From assembly GCA_002343775.1 (NCBI GenBank), contig DDSH01000030.1:72448-136447 (forward strand): a stretch of DNA of 64,000 nt, given 5' to 3'. The notes under the pieces are model-generated. The model worked only from the letters and a program-made list of their open reading frames with translations, was not told the origin of the DNA and made no database searches. Origin of the DNA: Anaerolineales bacterium UBA2395 (GTDB taxonomy: Bacteria; Chloroflexota; Anaerolineae; Anaerolineales; Villigracilaceae). A program made the position numbers and the translations under genes. This document shows, in pieces, positions 26,060 through 33,971 of the stretch. Numbering within the stretch: the stretch's first letter is position 1; every line of letters begins with the position of its first letter.

Positions 26060-27325
26060 TTAATCCTGCCATTCCAATTCGAACTCGCCGACAAAAACGG
26101 TATCGCCTTCCTGAACACCCGCTTCGCGCAGCGCATCATCCACGCCGAGTTTTTGGATCAAGCGTTGGAAGCGGCGCACCGACCCATGATGTTCCCAGTA
26201 GGTCATTTTGGCAGCGCGTTCGATGGCAACACCAGTGACGCGCCACTTGTCGCCGTCCTCGCGTTGGATCTCGAACTGATTCGGGTCTACATCCGGTCTG
26301 TAGACCGGCAGGGCGTCTTCTTCCAGTGCCTCGGGCGGAAGTTCCTGTAACAATTTATAAGCGGCGATCAAAATGTCGCGGATATTGGTCCGCGCCATGG
26401 CAGAGGCAGTCAGCAGCTCCACCTTTTTCTTTTTAAAACTGGATTTGATATCGTTGAGTTTTTCCTGCACATCGGGCTGGTCGATCTTGTTGATGACCAC
26501 CACCTGTGGCTTTTTGCCGAGGCGCGTATCGAAGAGCGAGAGTTCGCTGTTGATCTGGCTGAAATCTGCCAGCGGATCTTCGGATTGCCCGTCGATCATG
26601 TGGATGAGCACGCGCGTCCGTTGGATGTGACGGAGGAAGTCGTGACCCAGCCCCGCGCCTTCGTGCGCACCTTCGATCAGCCCGGGGATGTCTGCCAGCA
26701 CAACGGTGGTTTCATCGTCGAGCTTGGCAACCCCGAGATTCGGTTCGAGCGTAGTGAACGGATACGCACCGATCTTCGGCTTGGCATTCGTCAGCACGGA
26801 GAGCAGGGTCGATTTTCCAGCGTTGGGCAAGCCAATAATGCCGATATCCGCTATCAGTCGAAGCTCGAGGCGCAGCATTTTCTCCTCGTGCGGTTCACCG
26901 CGTTCTGCCGTGCGCGGAGCCTGATTCCGAGAGGTGGCAAAATGTTGGTTTCCGCGTCCGCCACGCCCGCCTTTGCAGATGACCAATTGCTGACCGGTAT
27001 CGGTCAGGTCGCCGAGCAGCTCACCGGTTTCCGCGTCGTAGATCACCGTTCCCGGCGGGATGTGGATGACAAGGTCTTTGCCGTTGCGCCCGGTCATTTG
27101 CGAACCGCCACCGTTGACACCTGGCTCTGCTGCGAACGATTGCTTGGGTCGAAAATGCGAAAGCGAATTGAGCGTGGATTTCACCTCGAAGATCACATCG
27201 CCGCCCTTGCCGCCATCACCACCATCCGGTCCGCCGCGTGGCTCGTACTTCTCACGGCGGAAATGCACCATGCCATCCCCGCCTTTGCCTGATTTCACAT
27301 GAATATTTACCTGGTCTATGAACAT
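26060..27325 (-). CDS. obgE: GTPase Obg/CgtA
   Basis: Predicted 421 residues. N-terminal Obg domain (FIDQVNIHVKSGKGGDGMVHFRREKY, then GGPDGGDGGKGGDVIF), central GTPase with G1 GLPNAGKSTLLSVL, G3 DIPGLIEGA and G4 NKID, and a C-terminal OCT domain ending YWEHHGSVRRFQRL. Obg acts in 50S ribosome maturation and stress control. The ATG at 27325 is chosen because the family starts MFIDQVNI; the longer frame adds unrelated residues. First gene of the obgE-membrane protein-dedA operon. Confidence 0.96.
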   Translation of the reverse strand: MFIDQVNIHVKSGKGGDGMVHFRREKYEPRGGPDGGDGGKGGDVIFEVKSTLNSLSHFRPKQSFAAEPGVNGGGSQMTGRNGKDLVIHIPPGTVIYDAETGELLGDLTDTGQQLVICKGGRGGRGNQHFATSRNQAPRTAERGEPHEEKMLRLELRLIADIGIIGLPNAGKSTLLSVLTNAKPKIGAYPFTTLEPNLGVAKLDDETTVVLADIPGLIEGAHEGAGLGHDFLRHIQRTRVLIHMIDGQSEDPLADFSQINSELSLFDTRLGKKPQVVVINKIDQPDVQEKLNDIKSSFKKKKVELLTASAMARTNIRDILIAAYKLLQELPPEALEEDALPVYRPDVDPNQFEIQREDGDKWRVTGVAIERAAKMTYWEHHGSVRRFQRLIQKLGVDDALREAGVQEGDTVFVGEFELEWQD

Positions 27326-27425
27326 CCCCTTATTATAAACGTTCCCGAATCGAAAACCGGCACACACTCCAAATTTGAGATTTTGCATTAAAAATAACAA
27401 CAATGCAAGCGGCTTAATAAAATCC

Positions 27426-27454
27426 TTGACTCGCAAGGTTGTGAAACGTATCAT
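27426..27454 (+). promoter_or_regulatory. Promoter of the GGDEF gene
   Basis: TTGACT (27426-27431), 17-base spacer, TATCAT (27449-27454). It is followed by a leader of about 55 bases to the ATG at 27515. Confidence 0.65.
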
Positions 27455-27514
27455 GTAGTTGGATGTGAGCTGTCTAGTTTAGTCGTGGATTTTCAACAGG
27501 GGCGCGAGAAAGGA

Positions 27515-29692
27515 ATGAACTTGAATTTTGACGATCTGTTCCTTCGGAATCCGATCCCAATGTGGATTCACGATTCAAAGACGCTCGCCTTTCTCGACGC
27601 GAATTCACGCTTTCTTGAAAAGATCGGATACAACCACACCGAGCTGTTGCAAATGAGATTGGGGGATATCTTTCCATTGGATGAAATTCCGCTTCTATTC
27701 ACAAGCCGAGACCCTGATCAACACTCCCAGCCGGTTGCCCCCCTTCAGCATCTTTGCACAAAAGATGGGGCGCAATTTTCAGCCGAACTATACGCCCTGC
27801 GGCTGGATTACGGCGGTCGCCGCGCCCAATTGATCCATGTCGTTGCCCGAGACGATCAACTCTTGGAGAAGCGCACGCTCGAAGCCCGTTTGCGCATCAG
27901 CGAGTTTGCCCATTCCAATTCACTTGATGGTGTTCTGCAAGAAACGCTCGATGAAGCCGAAGTGCTGACGGGCAGTACCGTTGGCTTTTTTCATTTTATG
28001 GAAGCGGACCAGAAAACTCTCTGGCTGCAAAACTGGTCCAGCAATACGTTGAAGAGCATGTGTACTGCTGAGGGGAAGTTAACCCATTACCCGGTCGAAC
28101 AGGCGGGCATATGGGCAGATTGTGTGCGCAGGCGAGAGCCGGTCGTTTATAACGATTACCTCAATATGGGAAGGATCGGCACGCTCCCGAAGGGACATGC
28201 CCACATCTCCCGAATTCTTACTGTGCCTGTCCTGCGCGGGGATGTCATTGTTGCGATCGTGGGGGTTGGGAACAAGCCGGTCAATTATGATGAAAAGGAT
28301 GTAAAGACGGTCAGCCTTCTTGCCGATCTGGCTTGGGATATTGCCGGTGCAAAATATGCAGAGTCTGCTTTGAAGACCAGTGAATATTGGTACCGCTCGG
28401 TCATGGATCAGGCATCGGACGGCATTTTCATTACCGATTTGCAGGGGCGTTACATCGATGTCAATCAGGCAGGATGCGAGATGCTCGGATATACGCGGTC
28501 GGAGATCTTGCAGATGTCCATCCATGATTTGCTGGTCGATCATCCTGAAAACCCGCTGCGGCTCGATGGCTTACAGCGCGGAGAAAAGCTGTTGACCGAA
28601 CATTGCCTGCGGCGAAAGGACGGGAACATCGTCCTTGTCGAGATCAGTGGGAGGATGCTCAAGGATGGGCGGTTGCTTGGAATTGTCCGGGATATTACGG
28701 AACGAAAGAAGGAGGAGGAGAGGTTAAAGTATCTTGCATTGGTGATAAGCAAGGTTTCCAGTGCGGTCATCTCCACCGATGTGGAATTGAGGATTGTGCA
28801 ATGGAACAAGGGCGCGGAGACTCTCTATGGTTGGCAGGAACAGGAGGTGCTGGGACGTAATATCGATGAGGTTTGCCAGACCGATTTTCCACCCGGTGTT
28901 CAAGAAGAAGCCAGGCGTTTCCTGGGTGAAGAGAAAAAATGGCGCGGGCAACTCAGGCAATGCCACCGCGATGGGCGATCCATCTGGGTGGATGCCTCTG
29001 TGACCCTGCTCGAGAGTGAATGCGGCAGTTTTGTCGGGGGCGTCACCATCAACCACGACATCACCGAGAGGAAACTTGCCGAGGATGAACTCCTTCGCAC
29101 CAAGGATGCGATGGAACAGATCAACCGCACTTTGCAGAATGCCTTCGAACGCGAACAAGTTGCCTCTCGCACCGATAGCCTGACCGGCGCCTTCAACCGC
29201 CGTTATTTCTTTGAACTGATCGAATACGAGTTTGCGGCATCCCGGCGTTATCAACGCCCGCTTTCCATTGTCATGTTCGATATCGACACGTTCAAACGCA
29301 TCAACGATACATACGGACATCAGGTGGGCGACGAGATCTTAACACACGCTGCCAGAGTTGTCCGAGACCAACTACGGGAGACCGACATCCTGTCGAGGTA
29401 TGGAGGCGATGAGTTTGTGATCCTGCTTCCGAACAGCGATTCGCGGGAGGCGGCAGCCGTCCTCAAGCGCATTCACCGAAGACTCAAGTTGTCGAAATAT
29501 GTTGTCGGGGAAGATATTCAGGTCAATGTGACCATTAGTGCGGGGATCGCCAGCTGGCAGCCCGGGATGGAGAACCCTGCCCAATTAATTCATCAGGCAG
29601 ATGAGGCGTTGTATGCTGCCAAGGGAACAGGGCGTGACCGCATGGTGGTCTTTGATGCGGGTGAAGTTGATCTGTCCAAAAAAACAAAGTGA
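27515..29692 (+). CDS. PAS/GAF sensor diguanylate cyclase
   Basis: Predicted 725 residues, cytoplasmic. Order: PAS (about 10-90), GAF (about 120-280; GFFHFMEADQKTLWLQNWS), PAS (about 290-405), PAS (about 410-525), short coiled coil, GGDEF (about 560-720). The active site reads RYGGDEFVIL, and an intact inhibitory I-site RETD lies five residues upstream. It should make cyclic di-GMP and be feedback inhibited. ATG at 27515 follows GAAAGGA; an upstream GTG at 27485 would add 10 residues. The signals sensed are unknown. It pairs logically with the HD-GYP protein at 8.4 kb. Confidence 0.94.
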   Translation: MNLNFDDLFLRNPIPMWIHDSKTLAFLDANSRFLEKIGYNHTELLQMRLGDIFPLDEIPLLFTSRDPDQHSQPVAPLQHLCTKDGAQFSAELYALRLDYGGRRAQLIHVVARDDQLLEKRTLEARLRISEFAHSNSLDGVLQETLDEAEVLTGSTVGFFHFMEADQKTLWLQNWSSNTLKSMCTAEGKLTHYPVEQAGIWADCVRRREPVVYNDYLNMGRIGTLPKGHAHISRILTVPVLRGDVIVAIVGVGNKPVNYDEKDVKTVSLLADLAWDIAGAKYAESALKTSEYWYRSVMDQASDGIFITDLQGRYIDVNQAGCEMLGYTRSEILQMSIHDLLVDHPENPLRLDGLQRGEKLLTEHCLRRKDGNIVLVEISGRMLKDGRLLGIVRDITERKKEEERLKYLALVISKVSSAVISTDVELRIVQWNKGAETLYGWQEQEVLGRNIDEVCQTDFPPGVQEEARRFLGEEKKWRGQLRQCHRDGRSIWVDASVTLLESECGSFVGGVTINHDITERKLAEDELLRTKDAMEQINRTLQNAFEREQVASRTDSLTGAFNRRYFFELIEYEFAASRRYQRPLSIVMFDIDTFKRINDTYGHQVGDEILTHAARVVRDQLRETDILSRYGGDEFVILLPNSDSREAAAVLKRIHRRLKLSKYVVGEDIQVNVTISAGIASWQPGMENPAQLIHQADEALYAAKGTGRDRMVVFDAGEVDLSKKTK

Positions 29693-29752
29693 CGATGTGG
29701 GGATTGCAACCGATTCCATCTTTTTGAACCTGCTGTTCCCGGCACGGTCATT

Positions 29753-29758
29753 TATAAT
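29753..29758 (+). promoter_or_regulatory. -10 element close to the yjbQ ATG
   Basis: TATAAT with 10 bases to the ATG at 29769, leaving no room for a normal leader. Confidence 0.5.
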
Positions 29759-29768
29759 TTCAAAGACT

Positions 29769-30191
29769 ATGAACTGGCATAAAACGACCCTCGAAATTTC
29801 CACTTCCGGCAAAGGACTGCATGACATCACCTCATCCATCCGTATGCAATTGAAAGAATGGGGTGTTCGTGAAGGCATGTGTTTCCTCTTTATGCAACAC
29901 ACCAGTGCATCTTTGGTCATCAGCGAAAACTGGGATCCAACCGCCCGCGCCGATTTGGAGACCTTCATGGAGCGCCTCGTCCCCGAAGGCGACAAGTGGT
30001 ATACCCATGACCTTGAAGGACCCGACGATGCCACCTCTCACATCCGCACGATGTTGACGGATACCAGCCTCTCCATCCCTGTGGATGACGGCGATCTCTC
30101 GTTGGGAACCTGGCAGGGTGTATACGTCTTTGAACATCGCGCCCGCCCGCATCGGCGTAAAGTGTTGATGCGCGTGTTGACGGTTGAATAA
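29769..30191 (+). CDS. YjbQ/UPF0047 family protein
   Basis: Predicted 140 residues. FLFMQHTSASLVISENWDPTARADLE and YTHDLEGPDDATSHIRTMLTDTSLSIPV, then LGTWQGVYVFEHRARPHRRKV, are the signatures of the UPF0047 family with its conserved His and Asp ligands. Family members show weak thiamin-phosphate synthase activity, but the true role is unsettled. It starts at MNWHKTT; the longer frame runs back into the GGDEF gene. The mRNA is likely leaderless. Confidence 0.92.
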   Translation: MNWHKTTLEISTSGKGLHDITSSIRMQLKEWGVREGMCFLFMQHTSASLVISENWDPTARADLETFMERLVPEGDKWYTHDLEGPDDATSHIRTMLTDTSLSIPVDDGDLSLGTWQGVYVFEHRARPHRRKVLMRVLTVE

Positions 30192-30192
30192 A

Positions 30193-30227
30193 AATAGTCG
30201 GCTTGTTGGTTAAGCAAGCCGACTATT
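30193..30227. terminator. Terminator between yjbQ and the cDPG-synthetase-like gene
   Basis: AATAGTCGGCTTG (30193-30205) pairs with CAAGCCGACTATT (30215-30227). On the minus strand it is followed by TTTATT. Confidence 0.85.
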
Positions 30228-30246
30228 CAACTATCTGACTACAAAA

Positions 30247-31566
30247 CTATTTCTTCCCAAACTTCTTCATCAAGACATCTTTCAACGTGGGCTGACCGAT
30301 CTCCTGCAATTCGTAACGCACGCGCTGATATGGTTTCTTGATCTTGATAACGCGGCTCAGGTCGATCGGAGTACCGATGATGACCATGTCCACATCTGCT
30401 TTGTTGATGGTCTCTTCAAGTTCCTTGGTCTGCTTGTCGCCGTAGCCCATCGCAGGCAGGATCGTGCCGGTGGTCGGATATTTCTTGTACGTCTCGGCGA
30501 TTGTCCCAACCGCATACGGGCGGGGATCGACGATCTCTTTCGCGCCGAAGCGGCGGGCAGCAACGTAACCAGCGCCGTACGCCATTTCACCGTGAGTGAG
30601 TGTCGGACCATCTTCCACGACCAGCACGCGCTTGCCGAAGATGGCATCGGGGTCATCCACGAAGAGGGGAGAAGCGCCTTCGATCTGCACCGCATTCGGG
30701 TTCAACTTGCGCAGGTTCTCGCGGACTTTGATAACTGCGTCTGCATCGGCAGTATCTACCTTGTTGAGCACGAACACATCAGCCATGCGGACGTTCGTCT
30801 CGCCAGGGTAATAGGTCGATTCGTGACCGGGGCGGTGCGGGTCAGCAACGACGATCTGCAGATCGGGAACATAGAACGGGAAGTCGTTATTGCCGCCGTC
30901 CCAGAGAATGATGTCCGCTTCGGCTTCGGCTTTGCGGATGATCTTTTCGTAGTCCACACCAGCATAAATGATGACGCCGTTGTCGATATGAGGCTCGTAT
31001 TCCTCGCGCTCTTCGATGGTGCATTCGTATTCGTCGAGGTCATCGTAATTGGCGTAGCGCTGCACTTCTTGCGCAACTAAATTTCCATACGGCATGGGGT
31101 GACGGATCGCAGCGACCTTGTATCCCATCTCTTGCAGGATCAAAGACACGCGCCTCGTGGTCTGACTTTTGCCTGACCCTGTCCGAACGGCGCTGATCGA
31201 CACCACAGGCTTGGTGCTCTTGATCTGTGTGTGCTTTGTACCCATAATGCGGAAGTCTGCTCCCGCGGCGTTGACCGTGCTGGCTTTGTGCATCACATAT
31301 TCATGCGGCACATCACTGTAAGAGAAGACCACCTGCTCCGCGCCATGTTTCTTGATGAGGTCAACCAGTTCTTCTTCCGGGTGGATGGGGATCCCCTTCG
31401 GGTACAGCGGACCCGCCAACTCGGTCGGGTAAACGCGTCCTTCGATGTTCGGGATCTGGGTTGCGGTGAAAGCGACTACTTCATAATCTTTATTCCCTCG
31501 AAAGAAGGTATTGAAGTTGTGGAAGTCGCGCCCGGCGGCTCCCATGATGATGGTTTTGATCGGCAT
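30247..31566 (-). CDS. Cyclic 2,3-diphosphoglycerate synthetase-like P-loop protein
   Basis: Predicted 439 residues. An N-terminal Rossmann-like domain (IIMGAAGRDFHNFN) is followed by a P-loop ISAVRTGSGKSQTTRRV, the segment EADIILWDGGNNDFPFYVPDL and LNKVDTAD, which resembles a G-protein NKxD motif. The C-terminal EDGPTLTHGEMAYGAGYVAA is typical of proteins annotated as cyclic 2,3-diphosphoglycerate synthetase. That product is an archaeal thermoprotectant; bacterial homologues are widespread and their function is not settled. It stands alone with GGAGTTTCC as ribosome site. Confidence 0.82.
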   Translation of the reverse strand: MPIKTIIMGAAGRDFHNFNTFFRGNKDYEVVAFTATQIPNIEGRVYPTELAGPLYPKGIPIHPEEELVDLIKKHGAEQVVFSYSDVPHEYVMHKASTVNAAGADFRIMGTKHTQIKSTKPVVSISAVRTGSGKSQTTRRVSLILQEMGYKVAAIRHPMPYGNLVAQEVQRYANYDDLDEYECTIEEREEYEPHIDNGVIIYAGVDYEKIIRKAEAEADIILWDGGNNDFPFYVPDLQIVVADPHRPGHESTYYPGETNVRMADVFVLNKVDTADADAVIKVRENLRKLNPNAVQIEGASPLFVDDPDAIFGKRVLVVEDGPTLTHGEMAYGAGYVAARRFGAKEIVDPRPYAVGTIAETYKKYPTTGTILPAMGYGDKQTKELEETINKADVDMVIIGTPIDLSRVIKIKKPYQRVRYELQEIGQPTLKDVLMKKFGKK

Positions 31567-31833
31567 AGGAAACTCCTGTGCATGTCGTTCTGGGGACCCT
31601 GCCCATCAAATGGACACGTCCGAAGGGACTCGATTGTGGGATTTGAGCCTTTCGTTTTTACCCAGCGCGACATTTACGATAGTCAAAGTCTAATCTAAAA
31701 GAAATTGTCCGGGTAGTGAAGTAACGATTTGCCTGATTTTGATATGACAGTAGTTTGTCCCGTTTTGCGACCTCCTTCGTTATCCATATGGAATGCATTC
31801 ACTTTGGAAGTTATTGCGATGGAAAGGAACTGC

Positions 31834-32391
31834 ATGATAGGATTTAGAACTGTGGAAAGAAACCAAATGCCGCCGGAACGACTCTCTGAACTGGTTGCCG
31901 CCGCACAGGCAGACCCTGCTGCGTTCGGTCCATTATACGACCGTTACCTTCAGCCGGTGTATCGATACCTTTACAGTCGTCTCGGGAACGCACATGAAGC
32001 CGAGGATGTCACCTCACAGACGTTCATTGCAGCGTATGAGGCGCTGCCCAGATATCGGGAGCAGGGTCAATTCGCGGCGTGGTTGTTCCGAATCGCTCGC
32101 AGCAAGATGAACGATCATTTTCGGCGTAACAGGTTCGAGGTCGGGTTGGATGCGGCGAAGAGAGCCGTAGCCGGTTACGATGCGCTTGGCGAAGTCATCC
32201 ATGATGAGGAATTGGACCGGCTTCAATCTCTCATCAAAAAATTGAACCCCGAAGAACAGGATCTTATCCGTTTGCGGTATGTGGCAGATCTGTCTTTTTC
32301 AGAGATGGCGGATCTGATCGGAAAGCGCGAGGATGCTGTGAAGAAATCGATTTATCGCCTGTTGGAACGGCTGAAAGGACAGATGGAGTAG
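31834..32391 (+). CDS. ECF-family RNA polymerase sigma factor
   Basis: Predicted 185 residues. Region 2 reads AAFGPLYDRYLQPVYRYLYSRLGNAHEAEDVTSQTFIAAYEAL...FAAWLFRIARSKMNDHFRR; region 4 reads LNPEEQDLIRLRYVADLSFSEMADLIGKREDAVKKSIYRLLERL. The start is uncertain: 31834 has AAGGA at a suitable distance, and 31867 (MPPERLSEL) is an alternative. The next gene, 2 bases away, encodes a membrane protein that is the likely anti-sigma factor. The 267 bases upstream show no other gene; a target promoter could not be defined. Confidence 0.92.
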   Translation: MIGFRTVERNQMPPERLSELVAAAQADPAAFGPLYDRYLQPVYRYLYSRLGNAHEAEDVTSQTFIAAYEALPRYREQGQFAAWLFRIARSKMNDHFRRNRFEVGLDAAKRAVAGYDALGEVIHDEELDRLQSLIKKLNPEEQDLIRLRYVADLSFSEMADLIGKREDAVKKSIYRLLERLKGQME

Positions 32392-32393
32392 AT

Positions 32394-33908
32394 ATGAGTG
32401 ACTTGAATCACTCCCCTGAATTCGAAGAGAAGGTTCGCAAGGCTTTACGTGTTCCGAATGCGAAGCCTGAGTTTGTCGATCGATTACGCAATGAACTGGT
32501 GAGGAGACCAGTGAAAATGAAGCCCCAACTATTCAAACCTGCCTGGGCAGTGGCGTTCGTGCTTGTGTTCGCAATTCTCGTTGTGAGCGCGCCGACCCTG
32601 GTTGCTGCCTTTGGAAAAATCTTTGGCTATGTGCCCGGAGTTGGCTTGGTCGAAACCACGAACGGCATACGCATGTTGAAGCAGCCTGTTGTTGCGACCC
32701 GCGATGGCGTGACGCTGACAGTTACAAATGCGTTTGTATACGAAGACCGCATTGAATTGAAATATGAAGTGAGCGGTATTGCGCCTGAAAATGACGGTTG
32801 GCAAGCCGCAGACCTCAACACGAATCCGACTGCGTTTTGCGGCGGTGTGAATCCCGGCAGTACTTATAATTCCGATGGCGATGCTCGTCTGCGCCTGCCC
32901 GATGGAAGCGTTCTCGAACGCGATTACACCGGCAAGTACCCGCAGAATGTGTTTGCCATGCAGCCCGTGTATGAAGTCTCCATTCCAAATGATGTGACCG
33001 AACTATTTTTCATGCTCAAATGCATTCCGCAGGCAAGGCTCGGCGCGGTACCCGAAAATTGGGAGATCTATTTGGAACTTGTGGAGGTGCCTGCAGGAAC
33101 CATCGTGGGCGAGCCGGTCATCGAAGTGACCCAGCCCGCTCTCACGGAGGAAGTACCCGCATCATCCTCAACTGAAGTTGTCCCTGCTCCCAAAGTGACG
33201 ATGACCCTTGAGCGCATCGTCCCAACAGACTCCAACACTGTGCTCTATGTGCACTTCAACATGGAGAACGCTGACCCATCCTTGATCTCAATCATGCCGC
33301 AAAATGCCTACGTGATCGACTCGCTGGGGCAGCAAATTCCTCTGCGCGGAGGTTTTGTCTGGCAGCCGTTCGAACATAAAGTTGGCAGCGCCTTTGAGTT
33401 CGTCACCGAATCCAAACCTGCCGAAGGCGCGCTCACCGTGGTGGTGGATCAAGTTGTAGTTTATTACATGCCGATGTACACCGAACCACCGCAGGCAACT
33501 CCCGAAGAAATGACCTTCACCTTTGATGCGGGAGCGAATCCGCAATATGGTCAGAAATGGGACCTGAATGTTCCCTTTACGATCGCAGGCTTCGAATTTG
33601 AAGTCATCTCCGCCCAGGCAGTGAAATTTGAGGATGTTGCGAAAAACCATAATTACATCGACGGTTCGCAAGGGTATGAGTACGGCTATCAATTTGTTGT
33701 CACAGCCGAACCGTCTCTCAATTTGATAGTGGAGATGGACATCCGCGCTGATCAATGCTGGTTAAGCGATGTCTACAAGGTCGAGTCTGAGCCCTTGGTC
33801 TACACACAATTGTGTAAAAATGCGTATCCAACAGGGCAGGTCTCTGTAACCATCCGCGAAATGTTCATCACGATCAAAGATGATCTGCAAGTTGAGTGGA
33901 TCCCGTAA
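32394..33908 (+). CDS. Probable membrane anti-sigma factor with large exported domain
   Basis: Predicted 504 residues: about 45 cytoplasmic residues with NAKPEFVDRLRNELVRRP, one membrane helix (about 50-72), then about 430 exported residues. The exported part includes two related-looking beta-rich blocks, each opening with DGVTLTVTNAFVYEDRIELKYEV or PKVTMTLERIVPTDSNTVLYVHF, similar to DUF4179/DUF5643-type sensor domains of sigma regulators. The gene is translationally coupled to the sigma gene. A role in sensing an envelope signal and releasing the sigma factor is inferred from this pairing; no zinc-binding HxxxCxxC motif is present. Confidence 0.7.
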   Translation: MSDLNHSPEFEEKVRKALRVPNAKPEFVDRLRNELVRRPVKMKPQLFKPAWAVAFVLVFAILVVSAPTLVAAFGKIFGYVPGVGLVETTNGIRMLKQPVVATRDGVTLTVTNAFVYEDRIELKYEVSGIAPENDGWQAADLNTNPTAFCGGVNPGSTYNSDGDARLRLPDGSVLERDYTGKYPQNVFAMQPVYEVSIPNDVTELFFMLKCIPQARLGAVPENWEIYLELVEVPAGTIVGEPVIEVTQPALTEEVPASSSTEVVPAPKVTMTLERIVPTDSNTVLYVHFNMENADPSLISIMPQNAYVIDSLGQQIPLRGGFVWQPFEHKVGSAFEFVTESKPAEGALTVVVDQVVVYYMPMYTEPPQATPEEMTFTFDAGANPQYGQKWDLNVPFTIAGFEFEVISAQAVKFEDVAKNHNYIDGSQGYEYGYQFVVTAEPSLNLIVEMDIRADQCWLSDVYKVESEPLVYTQLCKNAYPTGQVSVTIREMFITIKDDLQVEWIP

Positions 33909-33911
33909 TAT

Positions 33912-33951
33912 AAAAAAACAGGCTGAGCACTTGGGCTCAGCCTGTTTTTTT
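33912..33951. terminator. Bidirectional terminator after the sigma/anti-sigma unit
   Basis: AAAAAAACAGGCTGAGC (33912-33928) pairs perfectly with GCTCAGCCTGTTTTTTT (33935-33951). It also serves the convergent argS gene. Confidence 0.96.
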
Positions 33952-33971
33952 ATCCCTATCCAACTATCTAA

